Of a DNA stretch of 64,000 nt, positions 46,599 to 55,919 are shown piece by piece (the first letter of the stretch is position 1; every line of letters starts with the position of its first letter). The DNA comes from Flavobacterium franklandianum (GTDB lineage Bacteria > Bacteroidota > Bacteroidia > Flavobacteriales > Flavobacteriaceae): the NCBI RefSeq assembly GCF_007097365.1, contig NZ_VJZR01000003.1:310001-374000 (forward strand), written 5' to 3'. A model generated the notes under the pieces. That model did not search any database and was not told where the DNA came from. It worked only from the letters and a program-made list of their open reading frames with translations. The position numbers and the translations under genes are program-made.

Positions 46599-48584
46599 AT
46601 GAAAAATAACCTAATTACAAATATTAGTCTTTGCGGATTATTGTTCGCCAGTTTTCTTGCCAATGCCCAAAAAACAACTTTGGAAGTGAATACCGTCAAA
46701 ACCATTGCAAAAATTCAACCCACAATGTATGGTGTCTTTTTTGAAGATATCAACTTTGCTGCCGATGGTGGTTTGTATGCTGAAATGGTTAAAAACCGCT
46801 CTTTCGAATTTGAAAATCCACTTATGGGTTGGAATCAACCCAATAGCGACAGACATTCTTTCAACAAGCAATCAGGAATTGCAACTACTGTCAAAGTATT
46901 GGAAAATAAAACCAATCCCAATTTTTTGAGAGTTATCATTAAGGATGACAAAGGTTACGAACTGATAAATGAAGGATTTCGTGGTATGGGAATCAAAAAA
47001 GACGCGAAATACAATATATCTTTAAAAGCTTCTAATCACGACGGAGCCATCAAAAAAATTAATATTCAATTTATTGATAAAGACAAAAAAGTCCTAGGCG
47101 AAACTAGTATTGTTCCAACATCAAACGATTGGCAGAATTATACAGCCCAGTTCACGGCTACCCAAACCGAAGCAAAAGCCAAATTAAAAATCACTTTCGT
47201 AGGTGCAGGAACGATCGATTTGGATATGATTTCGTTGTTCCCACAAGACACTTGGAACAACAGAAAAAATGGGTTACGAAAAGATATTGTGCAACTTTTA
47301 TATGATATGAAACCTGGATTTTTGAGATTTCCTGGTGGTTGCATTGTCGAAGGAAGAACGTTGGCACAACGGTACCAGTGGAAAAAAACCGTTGGTGATG
47401 TGGACAAAAGAGAAACATTAATCAACCGATGGAATACGGAGTTTGACCACAAACCAGCACCTGATTATTTTCAAACTTTTGGTTTAGGATTTTTCGAATA
47501 TTTCCAACTTGCCGAAGATATTGGAGCATCTCCTTTACCAATTTTGAGTTGCGGAATGGCTTGTCAATTCAATACGGGCGAATTAGTTCCTATGGATGAA
47601 TTGAATCCTTATGTGCAAGATGCTTTAGACTTAATCGAATTTGCGAATGGTTCAGCGGATACTCCTTGGGGTAGAATTAGATCTGAAATGGGACATCCAA
47701 AACCTTTCAATTTAAAATTAATTGGTGTTGGAAACGAACAATGGGGCCCAGAATATATCGAAAGATACAAAGTTTTCGAAAAAGCCATTAAAGCCAAATA
47801 TCCTGCAATGACTATTGTTTCTGGAGCTGGGCCATTTCCTGACGGCGACTATTTCGAATATGGAACGAAAGAACTTAAAAAACTGAATGCTGAAATCGTG
47901 GACGAACATTATTATAAAAACCCAAAATGGTTCAGGGATAATGTTACTCGCTATGATAATTACGACCGAAAAGGGCCAAAAGTATTTGCCGGAGAATATG
48001 CTGCACAAAGTGTAGCGATAGCAAGTCCTGACAACAAAAATAATTGGGAATGTGCTTTCTCAGAAGCGGCTTTTATGACTGGTTTAGAACGAAATGCCGA
48101 AGTAGTTCACTTGACGTCTTATGCACCTTTGATGGCTCACGCAGAAGCTTGGCAATGGACACCAGATATGATTTGGTTCAATAATTTAGAAGCGTATGGT
48201 TCAGCAAATTATCAGGTGCAAAAAATATTTGCAACTAATAAAGGAACCGATTTATTGGCGATTACCAAAGATGGGAAAACAGTAATTGGACAAAATGATT
48301 TGTTTGCATCAGCCGTAAAAGATGTAAATTCTAAAGAAATTATTGTAAAATTAGTGAATGCTGCAGCAAAAGCACAAGAGGTTACTATCGATTTAAAAGG
48401 AAATAAATTACAATCCAGAGGGATAGTTACAACACTTACAAGTGCGAATTTAGATGACGTAAATTCTTTTGAATTTCCAAATAAAATTAGTCCAACGGAA
48501 AGCGAAATTAAATTGAAAGGCGACAACGTTTCAGTGAGTTTGCCAGCCTATTCTGTGACTGTTTTGAAATTAAAGTTAAACTAA
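46599..48584 (+). CDS. GH51 alpha-L-arabinofuranosidase with N-terminal carbohydrate-binding-like domain
   Basis: A 661-residue exported enzyme (signal peptide ending ANAQ). After the first barrel strand (MYGVFFEDINFAADGGLYAE) there is an inserted beta-sandwich at about 85-215 resembling CBM4/9 modules. The catalytic barrel has LRFPGGCIVEG, acid/base Glu380 in GVGNEQWG and nucleophile Glu466 in FAGEYA. This is the larger GH51 subgroup that often acts on arabinan or arabinoxylan polymers. It is the last extracellular enzyme before the arabinose catabolic genes. Confidence 0.92.
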   Translation: MKNNLITNISLCGLLFASFLANAQKTTLEVNTVKTIAKIQPTMYGVFFEDINFAADGGLYAEMVKNRSFEFENPLMGWNQPNSDRHSFNKQSGIATTVKVLENKTNPNFLRVIIKDDKGYELINEGFRGMGIKKDAKYNISLKASNHDGAIKKINIQFIDKDKKVLGETSIVPTSNDWQNYTAQFTATQTEAKAKLKITFVGAGTIDLDMISLFPQDTWNNRKNGLRKDIVQLLYDMKPGFLRFPGGCIVEGRTLAQRYQWKKTVGDVDKRETLINRWNTEFDHKPAPDYFQTFGLGFFEYFQLAEDIGASPLPILSCGMACQFNTGELVPMDELNPYVQDALDLIEFANGSADTPWGRIRSEMGHPKPFNLKLIGVGNEQWGPEYIERYKVFEKAIKAKYPAMTIVSGAGPFPDGDYFEYGTKELKKLNAEIVDEHYYKNPKWFRDNVTRYDNYDRKGPKVFAGEYAAQSVAIASPDNKNNWECAFSEAAFMTGLERNAEVVHLTSYAPLMAHAEAWQWTPDMIWFNNLEAYGSANYQVQKIFATNKGTDLLAITKDGKTVIGQNDLFASAVKDVNSKEIIVKLVNAAAKAQEVTIDLKGNKLQSRGIVTTLTSANLDDVNSFEFPNKISPTESEIKLKGDNVSVSLPAYSVTVLKLKLN

Positions 48585-48686
48585 AATCAGTAGAATAAAA
48601 TAAAGACAATCATATGTGTTTGTTTATACTCTAAAACACCTGATTTATTGAAGTTTTGATAAAAATGAGATAGCTAAATTTAGTTA

Positions 48687-48703
48687 AGTGTTTATAGTAC
48701 ACT
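48687..48703 (+). promoter_or_regulatory. AraR-type operator of the araBDA operon
   Basis: AGTGT-N7-ACACT with eight-base perfect arms (TTAAGTGT at 48684-48691 and ACACTTAA at 48699-48706). It covers the expected -33 region of the promoter downstream. Confidence 0.65.
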
Positions 48704-48719
48704 TAAAAAATAAATAGAG

Positions 48720-48727
48720 TACATTTG
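48720..48727 (+). promoter_or_regulatory. -7 element of the araBDA operon
   Basis: TACATTTG, full match to TAnnTTTG, 25 bases before the araB ATG. It argues against translation starting at the TTG within it. Confidence 0.6.
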
Positions 48728-48751
48728 TCTTTGCAATTTAAAGTATTAAGA

Positions 48752-50419
48752 ATGAAAAATTACGTTATAGGATTAGACTATGGTTCAGACTCAGTTCGTG
48801 CCGTTTTAATCGACACAGAGAATGGTCAAGAGTTGGCATCCGATGTTTGTCATTACAAAAGATGGGGAAACAAAGAATATTGCAACGCATCGATAAATCA
48901 ATTTCGTCAACATCCTTTGGATCATATCGAAGGCTTGGAATCTACAATAAAAGCAGTGGTTGCCGCTGGAAAAGTGGATCCTTCACAAATAAAAAGTATT
49001 TGTATCGACACCACAGGTTCATCTCCAATTCCAGTTACTGCAGACGGTACTCCGCTTGCTTTGACAAAAGGTTTTGAACACAACCCAAATGCGATGATGG
49101 TGCTTTGGAAAGATCATACAGCCATAAACGAAGCCAACGAAATCAATGAATTATCTGCCAATTGGGGTGGAGAAAATTTCACCAAATACGAAGGCGGAAT
49201 CTATTCATCTGAATGGTTTTGGGCCAAAATTTTGCACGTAGCTCGTGAAGACGAAGCGGTTAAAAACGCAGCCCACACTTGGATGGAACATTGCGATTTG
49301 ATGACGTATTTGTTGATTGACGACAAAGATTTAAAATCTTTCAAAAGAAGTCGTTGCGCAGCTGGACATAAAGCAATGTGGCACGAAGACTGGAATGGTT
49401 TGCCTCCAGTAGAATTTTTAGAAAAATTAGATCCGTATTTGGCAACACTTCGCGGAAACTTATACGACGAAACCTATACTTCAGATGTAGTTGCTGGAAA
49501 TTTAAATCAGGAATGGGCAACCCGATTAGGACTTACAACAGACACCATAATTGCCGTTGGAACTTTCGACGCGCATTCTGGAGCTGTTGGAGCTAAAATC
49601 GACGAGAACACTTTAGTTCGCGTTATGGGAACCTCAACTTGCGATATTTTGGTTTCTACCAAAGAAATAATTGGAACAAAAACCGTAAAAGGAATTTGCG
49701 GACAAGTGGATGGTTCGGTTATTCCAGGCTACATTGGTTTAGAGGCGGGACAATCCGCTTTTGGCGATGTTTTGGCTTGGTTCAAAGAAACGCTTTCTTG
49801 GCCTTTAGATAATTTGGTTTATACTTCTAACCTATTATCTGACGAACAAAAAGTACAATTAAAAGCGGAAGTGGAGTCTAATTTCATCAAGACTTTAACG
49901 CAACAAGCCGAAGCCATTCCGTTGTCGGAAAGTATTCCTACTGCCTTGGATTGGGTAAACGGACGACGAACTCCAGATGCTAATCAAGGATTGAAAAGTG
50001 CTATTTCCAATATTTCATTGGGAACAAAAGCACCACATCTTTTCAAAGCTTTAATCAATTCTATTTGTTTTGGTTCTAAAAAAATCGTGGACCGTTTCGA
50101 AGAAGAAGGCGTTCGCATTGACAGCGTAATTGGTATTGGAGGCGTGGCCAGAAAATCACCATTTATTATGCAAACTTTAGCGAATGTGTTGAATAAACCT
50201 ATCAAAGTAGCCGCTTCAGATCAAGCACCAGCGTTGGGAGCAGCGATTTATGCAGCCGTTGCCGCTGGAATTTATCCAAATGTGATTGAAGCCAGCAAAA
50301 AAATGGGAAGCGATTTTGAAAGCGAATATTTTCCAGAATCAGACAAAATAGAAGCCTATCAAGAATTGATGGATTCTTATTCTGATTTAGCTCAATTTAT
50401 TGAAAGTATAACAAAATAA
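48752..50419 (+). CDS. araB: Ribulokinase
   Basis: A 555-residue FGGY kinase that phosphorylates L-ribulose to L-ribulose 5-phosphate. N-terminal MKNYVIGLDYGSDSVRAVLI holds the first phosphate-binding strand. IDTTGSSP, GTFDAHSGAVGA and MGTSTCDI are typical of AraB. The start is the ATG at 48752: an upstream TTG would overlap the promoter. First gene of araB-araD-araA-galM, 10 bases before araD. Confidence 0.93.
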   Translation: MKNYVIGLDYGSDSVRAVLIDTENGQELASDVCHYKRWGNKEYCNASINQFRQHPLDHIEGLESTIKAVVAAGKVDPSQIKSICIDTTGSSPIPVTADGTPLALTKGFEHNPNAMMVLWKDHTAINEANEINELSANWGGENFTKYEGGIYSSEWFWAKILHVAREDEAVKNAAHTWMEHCDLMTYLLIDDKDLKSFKRSRCAAGHKAMWHEDWNGLPPVEFLEKLDPYLATLRGNLYDETYTSDVVAGNLNQEWATRLGLTTDTIIAVGTFDAHSGAVGAKIDENTLVRVMGTSTCDILVSTKEIIGTKTVKGICGQVDGSVIPGYIGLEAGQSAFGDVLAWFKETLSWPLDNLVYTSNLLSDEQKVQLKAEVESNFIKTLTQQAEAIPLSESIPTALDWVNGRRTPDANQGLKSAISNISLGTKAPHLFKALINSICFGSKKIVDRFEEEGVRIDSVIGIGGVARKSPFIMQTLANVLNKPIKVAASDQAPALGAAIYAAVAAGIYPNVIEASKKMGSDFESEYFPESDKIEAYQELMDSYSDLAQFIESITK

Positions 50420-50429
50420 AAACAGCAGA

Positions 50430-51131
50430 ATGAGTTCAAAATATGCAGCTTTAAAACAAGAATGCTACGAGGCCAATATGGAACTGAACGCCTTGAAATT
50501 AGTGGTTTACACTTTTGGAAACGTCAGTGCTGTTGACAGAGAAAATGGTGTTTTTGCCATCAAACCTAGCGGTGTTCCATACGAAGATTTGAAACCCGAA
50601 GATATTGTGATTGTTGACTTCGACAACAACATTATCGAAGGAACAAAACGACCTTCATCAGACACGAAAACGCACGCCTATTTATACAAAAACTGGCCAA
50701 ATATTGGTGGTGTTGCCCACACTCATGCTACTTATTCTGTAGCTTGGGCGCAATCGCAAAGAGACATTCCAATTTTTGGAACCACTCACGCAGATCATTT
50801 AACAGCCGATATTCCTTGTGCCACCCCAATGAGTGATGCACTTATCGAAGGGAATTACGAACACAATACGGGAATCCAGATTTTGGATTGTTTCAAAGAA
50901 AAAGGACTTTCTTATGAAGAAGTTGAGATGATTCTTATTGGAAATCACGGGCCATTTGCTTGGGGAAAAAATGCCGCAAAAGCAGTTTATAATAGTAAAG
51001 TTCTAGAAGTTGTAGCTGAAATGGCACATCTAACTTTATTGATAAATCCAAATGCTCCAAGATTGAAAGATTCTCTAATCAAAAAACATTACGAACGCAA
51101 GCACGGAAAAGATTCGTATTACGGTCAGTAG
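50430..51131 (+). CDS. araD: L-ribulose-5-phosphate 4-epimerase
   Basis: A 233-residue zinc enzyme that turns L-ribulose 5-phosphate into D-xylulose 5-phosphate, feeding the pentose phosphate pathway. The metal ligands are His97 and His99 in AHTHATYSVAW and His173 in GNHGPFAWG. Length matches the family. It lies between araB and araA, with 78 bases before araA. Confidence 0.95.
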   Translation: MSSKYAALKQECYEANMELNALKLVVYTFGNVSAVDRENGVFAIKPSGVPYEDLKPEDIVIVDFDNNIIEGTKRPSSDTKTHAYLYKNWPNIGGVAHTHATYSVAWAQSQRDIPIFGTTHADHLTADIPCATPMSDALIEGNYEHNTGIQILDCFKEKGLSYEEVEMILIGNHGPFAWGKNAAKAVYNSKVLEVVAEMAHLTLLINPNAPRLKDSLIKKHYERKHGKDSYYGQ

Positions 51132-51209
51132 TCAGATTGCAGATTTCAGGTTGCAGAATTCAGATTTTAGATTGAATAGATAAAAGATTAAATAATTAAA
51201 AAATATATA

Positions 51210-52718
51210 ATGATAAATATTGCCCAAAAAGAAATTTGGTTTGTAGTAGGAAGCCAAGAGTTATACGGTGAAGAAACACTAAGAAAAGTTGCAGAACATT
51301 CGCAAATAATTGCAAAAGGATTGGACGCATCTTCAAAAATACCTGTAAAATTGGTGTACAAAGATGTGGTAAAATCTCCTGCTCAAATCCTAAATGTATG
51401 TTTAGAAGCCAATTCCAACAAAAACTGTATTGGTATTGTAGCTTGGATGCACACTTTTTCACCAGCCAAAATGTGGATTGGTGGATTGAGTATTTTGAAC
51501 AAACCTTTGTGTCATTTGCACACACAATTCAATGCTGAAATTCCTTGGAGTTCTATCGATATGGACTTTATGAACTTAAATCAATCGGCTCACGGAGACA
51601 GAGAATTTGGTTTCATTATGTCTAGAATGCGCAAAAAACGCAAAGTAATTGTTGGACATTGGGAAGACGAACGCGTTCAAACCAAATTAGGAAACTGGAC
51701 AAGAGTAGCTTTGGGTTGGAATGAATTGCAAAACCTAAAAGTAGCTCGTATTGGTGATAATATGCGTGAAGTAGCCGTTACCGAAGGCGATAAAGTAGAA
51801 GCTCAAATTCGTTTTGGCGTTTCAGTAAATGGTTTCGATTCTTCGGATGTGACCAAACATATTGATAAAGTTACTGACCAACAATTGAACGATTTATTGG
51901 CTGTTTACGAAGCTTCTTATAGCTTAACCGACGATTTAAAAGAAGGTGGGGCCAAAAGACATTCATTAGCCGATGCAGCAAAAATTGAATTGGGACTAAG
52001 AGCTTTCCTTGAAGAAGGTGGTTTCGGAGCATTTACAGATACTTTCGAAAATTTGGGTGCTTGGAAACAATTACCAGGAATTGCAACTCAACGTCTTATG
52101 GCCGATGGTTATGGTTTTGGTGGTGAAGGAGACTGGAAAACTGCAGCTATGGTAAGAGTTTTGAAAGTAATGAATGTTGGTCTTGAAGGAGGAACTTCTT
52201 TTATGGAAGATTACACGTATCATTTTACACCTCAAAAATCTTATGTTTTGGGTTCACATATGCTTGAAATTTGTCCATCAATTGCTGACGGAAAACCATC
52301 TTGCGAAGTACATCCGTTAGGAATTGGAGGTAAAGAAGACCCAGCTCGTTTGGTGTTTAATTCTCCTGCTGGCGAAGCTATCAATGTATCTTTAGTCGAT
52401 ATGGGAACTCGTTTCCGTTTGATCGTAAACGAAGTTGTTGCCGTAAAACCAATGGCTGAATTACCAAAATTACCTGTAGCGCGTGTATTGTGGGATTGTA
52501 AACCAAACCTTGACATCGCTGCAACTGCTTGGATTCTTGCAGGTGGAGCGCATCACACGGTTTATAGCCAAGCGGTAACTACTGAATTTATGGAAGATTT
52601 TGCCGATATTGCAGGAATCGAATTGGTTGTAATTGACAATCAAACAACCATTCGTAACTTCAAAGATACTTTGAATGCAAATGAAGCTTATTTTCACATT
52701 TTCCAACACGGTTTGTAA
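51210..52718 (+). CDS. araA: L-arabinose isomerase
   Basis: A 502-residue metal-dependent isomerase converting L-arabinose to L-ribulose in the cytoplasm. Signature blocks are [46 protein letters not shown] and [10 protein letters not shown] (catalytic glutamates), GSHMLEICP and the C-terminal [10 protein letters not shown]. Full length. A long hairpin separates it from galM. Confidence 0.96.
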   Translation: MINIAQKEIWFVVGSQELYGEETLRKVAEHSQIIAKGLDASSKIPVKLVYKDVVKSPAQILNVCLEANSNKNCIGIVAWMHTFSPAKMWIGGLSILNKPLCHLHTQFNAEIPWSSIDMDFMNLNQSAHGDREFGFIMSRMRKKRKVIVGHWEDERVQTKLGNWTRVALGWNELQNLKVARIGDNMREVAVTEGDKVEAQIRFGVSVNGFDSSDVTKHIDKVTDQQLNDLLAVYEASYSLTDDLKEGGAKRHSLADAAKIELGLRAFLEEGGFGAFTDTFENLGAWKQLPGIATQRLMADGYGFGGEGDWKTAAMVRVLKVMNVGLEGGTSFMEDYTYHFTPQKSYVLGSHMLEICPSIADGKPSCEVHPLGIGGKEDPARLVFNSPAGEAINVSLVDMGTRFRLIVNEVVAVKPMAELPKLPVARVLWDCKPNLDIAATAWILAGGAHHTVYSQAVTTEFMEDFADIAGIELVVIDNQTTIRNFKDTLNANEAYFHIFQHGL

Positions 52719-52727
52719 ATAAAAAAA

Positions 52728-52779
52728 TTGAAAGTTTGAATGTCTATGACAATGCGTTTTTTGACATTCAAACTTTCAA
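52728..52779 (+). terminator. 17-bp perfect stem between araA and galM
   Basis: TTGAAAGTTTGAATGTC (52728-52744) pairs perfectly with 52763-52779 around an 18-base loop. There is no T-run after it; it may be a weak terminator or mRNA stabiliser that sets the galM level. Confidence 0.5.
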
Positions 52780-52812
52780 ACTATTAATAATTAACAAAAA
52801 AAAACACAAATT

Positions 52813-53997
52813 ATGAATGTATTAAAACGTTGTATTTATGGATTTTCCTTACTAAGTTTAGCTTTTCTTACTGTGCAATGTAAGGATGCAAAAAAAGACG
52901 AAAAACAAGAAAATACAACTCCAAAAACGGATAGCGTGTCTATAGAAAAAAAAGAATTCGGAACAACTCCTTCAGGTCAAAAAGTAGATGTTTATACATT
53001 GAAAAACCAAAAAGGAATGGAAGTCAATATCATGACTTATGGTGGAATTATAACTTCATTGAAAGTGCCTAACAAAGCAGGTGTTTCTGAAGAAGTGGCA
53101 ATTGGTTTTAACAATTTAGAGCAATATACTAAAGCTAATCCTTATTTTGGAGCCCTTATCGGAAGATATGGAAACCGAATTGCAAAAGGAAAATTTACTC
53201 TTGATGGCAAAGAATATCAATTGGCAACCAACAATGGAGCTAACGCTTTACACGGTGGACCGGAAGGTTTTCACAGAGTGATTTGGACTGCTGAAGAAGC
53301 CAAAGGTGGAGATAATGCTGTTTTAAAATTAAAGTATATCAGTAAAGATTTAGAAGAAGGTTATCCTGGAAACTTAACTGTTTTTGTGACTTATACGTTG
53401 AATAATGACAACTCTTTAGACGTGCTTTACGAAGCAACGACTGATAAGAAAACGGTTGTAAACTTGACTCAACATTCGTATTTCAACTTGGGAGCCGATT
53501 TTACAAAAACCATTTTGAAAGACGAAATCACTATCGATGCAGATAAATTAGTTCCTGTAGATGCGGATTTAATTCCAACAGGAAAATTGATGGATGTAAC
53601 TAATACTCCATTCGATTTCAGAAAACCAAAAGTAATCGAAAAAGATATTAATGTTACCGATGATCAATTGAAAAAAGGATTAGGATATGACCATTGCTGG
53701 GTTTTAAATAATCAAGACAAAGGTTACCGTTTTGTAGCTTCTGCCTATAATGCTCCAAGTGGAAGATTACTTGAAGTTTATTCTGATCAACCGGGAATCC
53801 AACTTTACACAGGAAACTTCTTAGATGGAAAATTACCAATGCGAAATGGCGGAACTTACGCTTACAGAACAGGTTTGTGTCTTGAAACGCAACATTATCC
53901 AGATTCGCCAAATCAAAAAGATTTCCCTACCACAATATTAAATCCGGGAGAGAATTATAAAACAAAAACAACGTTTAAATTCTCTGTAAAAAAATAA
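52813..53997 (+). CDS. galM: Aldose 1-epimerase (mutarotase), lipoprotein
   Basis: A 394-residue sugar mutarotase with a lipoprotein leader (cysteine at VQC, residue 23) followed by a charged Lys/Glu linker, so it is periplasmic. Catalytic His221 in NLTQHSYFNLG and Glu358 in GLCLETQHYPDSPN are present. As the last gene of the ara operon it would speed interconversion of arabinose anomers released by the glycosidases before uptake. Activity on other sugars is equally possible. Confidence 0.9.
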   Translation: MNVLKRCIYGFSLLSLAFLTVQCKDAKKDEKQENTTPKTDSVSIEKKEFGTTPSGQKVDVYTLKNQKGMEVNIMTYGGIITSLKVPNKAGVSEEVAIGFNNLEQYTKANPYFGALIGRYGNRIAKGKFTLDGKEYQLATNNGANALHGGPEGFHRVIWTAEEAKGGDNAVLKLKYISKDLEEGYPGNLTVFVTYTLNNDNSLDVLYEATTDKKTVVNLTQHSYFNLGADFTKTILKDEITIDADKLVPVDADLIPTGKLMDVTNTPFDFRKPKVIEKDINVTDDQLKKGLGYDHCWVLNNQDKGYRFVASAYNAPSGRLLEVYSDQPGIQLYTGNFLDGKLPMRNGGTYAYRTGLCLETQHYPDSPNQKDFPTTILNPGENYKTKTTFKFSVKK

Positions 53998-54076
53998 AAA
54001 AACACTAAACAAAATTTTTGTTTAGGTACGAAATAATTTAAAATGATTTGGTTTTTTAAATTAGGTTAGTAGTTAT

Positions 54077-54111
54077 AAAAACCTGAAAAGTCAATTTTTC
54101 AGGTTTTTTTT
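54077..54111. terminator. Bidirectional terminator
   Basis: AAAAACCTGAAAA pairs with its complement around GTCAA and ends in T residues on both strands; it serves galM and the convergent araC-type gene. Confidence 0.85.
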
Positions 54112-54121
54112 ATTTCAATCA

Positions 54122-54991
54122 TTACCGACTGAGCATCATTTTTCTATATAAAGATGGAACATGACCTGTGTTTTTTTTGAATGTTTTATTGAAATGGGAT
54201 ATCGTTTCAAAACCACATTTGCTGCTTAACTGCGAAATACCGATATCTTCCATCAGCAATAGTTTACACGCAAAACCAATCCGCATATCTAAAATGTAGT
54301 TTTTGAAAGATTTGCCTGTTTTACTTTTAAAATAACGACAAAAAGCAGCAGTATTCATCGCAGCAAAAGAAGCAATTTCTTCAAGGCTAATATTTCGGGT
54401 ATAGTTTTTATTCAAAAAGGAAATTACTTTATCAATTCTTGCAGTATCATAAATCGTTTCATTAACAAAATCAGTTGTCGAAATAATTTGTCGGTTATCT
54501 GTTTCTGACATTTCTTTTAAAATTTCTAAGAAAAGCATCAGTTGATTTAAACCGTTTTCTAAAGGTACTTTCTCTAATAAATCCTGCAATTTTAGAAAGT
54601 GACCTCGAGCAAAATAAATCCCTCTTTGCGATTCTTGAAGCAGATTTTTTATTTTAATAAAATGCGGATAATTGTTTACGGCATAATACATAAAATCTTT
54701 TTCAAACTGAATTATGGTGCCTTTTACCCTTAAATCATTATTGCCTGAATGATACACCTCATCACTTTTCAAAAAGTGTGGTAAATTACTACCAATAAGC
54801 AGAATATCGCCAGCTTCATATCTTGTTATACTGTTTCCTACAAACCGAGTTCCTGTACTTTCTTTAATATAAATGATCTCATATTCCGAATGAAAATGCA
54901 AGGGATAGGTAAAATGATTGTAATCATAAAAACGGACATTGAGTGGGGCGAACTCCGAAATAAGAAGTCGTTCGTTCATTATTGTTTTCAT
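54122..54991 (-). CDS. AraC-family transcriptional regulator of the uxu region
   Basis: A 289-residue soluble regulator with an N-terminal cupin ligand domain (about 15-90, YPLHFHSEYEIIYI) and two C-terminal helix-turn-helix motifs (ISLEEIASFAAMNTAAFCRY and ISQLSSKCGFETISHFNKTF). It is divergent from uxuB/uxuA, 110 bases away, the usual layout for a local activator. A ligand such as a hexuronate is inferred only from neighbours. Translation could also begin at the second Met, four codons on. Confidence 0.88.
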   Translation of the reverse strand: MKTIMNERLLISEFAPLNVRFYDYNHFTYPLHFHSEYEIIYIKESTGTRFVGNSITRYEAGDILLIGSNLPHFLKSDEVYHSGNNDLRVKGTIIQFEKDFMYYAVNNYPHFIKIKNLLQESQRGIYFARGHFLKLQDLLEKVPLENGLNQLMLFLEILKEMSETDNRQIISTTDFVNETIYDTARIDKVISFLNKNYTRNISLEEIASFAAMNTAAFCRYFKSKTGKSFKNYILDMRIGFACKLLLMEDIGISQLSSKCGFETISHFNKTFKKNTGHVPSLYRKMMLSR

Positions 54992-55066
54992 ATCAATTAG
55001 CTTTAAATTGCAAAAATAGAATTAGTATGTGCAAATTTAGGAAATATATTTAGTTTTACTTATACT

Positions 55067-55074
55067 TAAATTTG
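55067..55074 (+). promoter_or_regulatory. -7 element of uxuB-uxuA
   Basis: TAAATTTG, full match to TAnnTTTG, 27 bases before the ATG. No TTG at the -33 distance, as expected for an activator-dependent promoter. Confidence 0.5.
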
Positions 55075-55101
55075 TTTGGTAAATTTTTAAAACAAACAAT
55101 T

Positions 55102-55917
55102 ATGAATGATGCATTTAGTATTCAAGGAAAAATAGCTATAATTACTGGAGCTGGTGGAGTTTTGGGAGGAAGTATAGCCAAAAGTTTTCTGCAAGCAGGA
55201 GCAAAAGTAGTAGCCATCGATATTCACGAAGAAAACCTAAATAAAAGGGTAGCTGAACTTGCCGTTTTTGGGAGTGATGTAATAGGAGTTGTTGGCAATG
55301 TGCTTGATATGGAAAGTCTAGAAAATGTATCGAAAGAAGTATTGGCAAAATGGGGCCGAATTGATATATTATTGAATATTGCAGGTGGAAATCTTCCCGG
55401 AGCAACATTGATGCCTGATCAAGAGTTTTTTGATATGAAAATTAGCGATTGGGACAAAGTAACCAACCTAAACTTAAACGGAACCGTTTTTCCAAGTATG
55501 GTATTTGGACGAGTGATGTCGAAACAAAAAAGCGGTAGTATTATCAACATGTCTTCAATGGCTGCTTATTCAGCAATAACTCGTGTACCAGGGTACTCAG
55601 TTGCGAAAACTGGAATTAGCAACTTTACACAATGGTTGGCTACTGAAATGGCATTGAAATATGGTGATGGCATTCGTGTAAATGCATTGGCACCTGGATT
55701 TTTTATTGGAGATCAGAATCGTGCAGTACTTATTAATCCTGATGGTTCGCTTACGGATAGAAGTAAAAAAGTATTGGCCAAAACACCAATGGGACGTTTT
55801 GGAGATATAGCAGAATTAAACGGAACTGTTCAGTTTTTGTGTAGCGATGCGGCCAGTTTTATAACAGGAGTGGTATTGCCAGTAGATGGTGGTTTTAGTG
55901 CTTTTAGCGGAGTTTAA
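55102..55917 (+). CDS. uxuB: SDR-family D-mannonate oxidoreductase (fructuronate reductase)
   Basis: A 271-residue short-chain dehydrogenase. The nucleotide-binding TGAGGVLGGS lies near residue 15; the active site has NMSSMAAY and Tyr165/Lys169 in YSVAK. The start is ATG 55102 because the TTG at 55072 overlaps the promoter box. Bacteroidota use SDR enzymes next to uxuA to reduce fructuronate to mannonate. The gene stops two bases before uxuA starts, so the function is assigned from this pairing. Confidence 0.85.
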   Translation: MNDAFSIQGKIAIITGAGGVLGGSIAKSFLQAGAKVVAIDIHEENLNKRVAELAVFGSDVIGVVGNVLDMESLENVSKEVLAKWGRIDILLNIAGGNLPGATLMPDQEFFDMKISDWDKVTNLNLNGTVFPSMVFGRVMSKQKSGSIINMSSMAAYSAITRVPGYSVAKTGISNFTQWLATEMALKYGDGIRVNALAPGFFIGDQNRAVLINPDGSLTDRSKKVLAKTPMGRFGDIAELNGTVQFLCSDAASFITGVVLPVDGGFSAFSGV

Positions 55918-55919
55918 TT

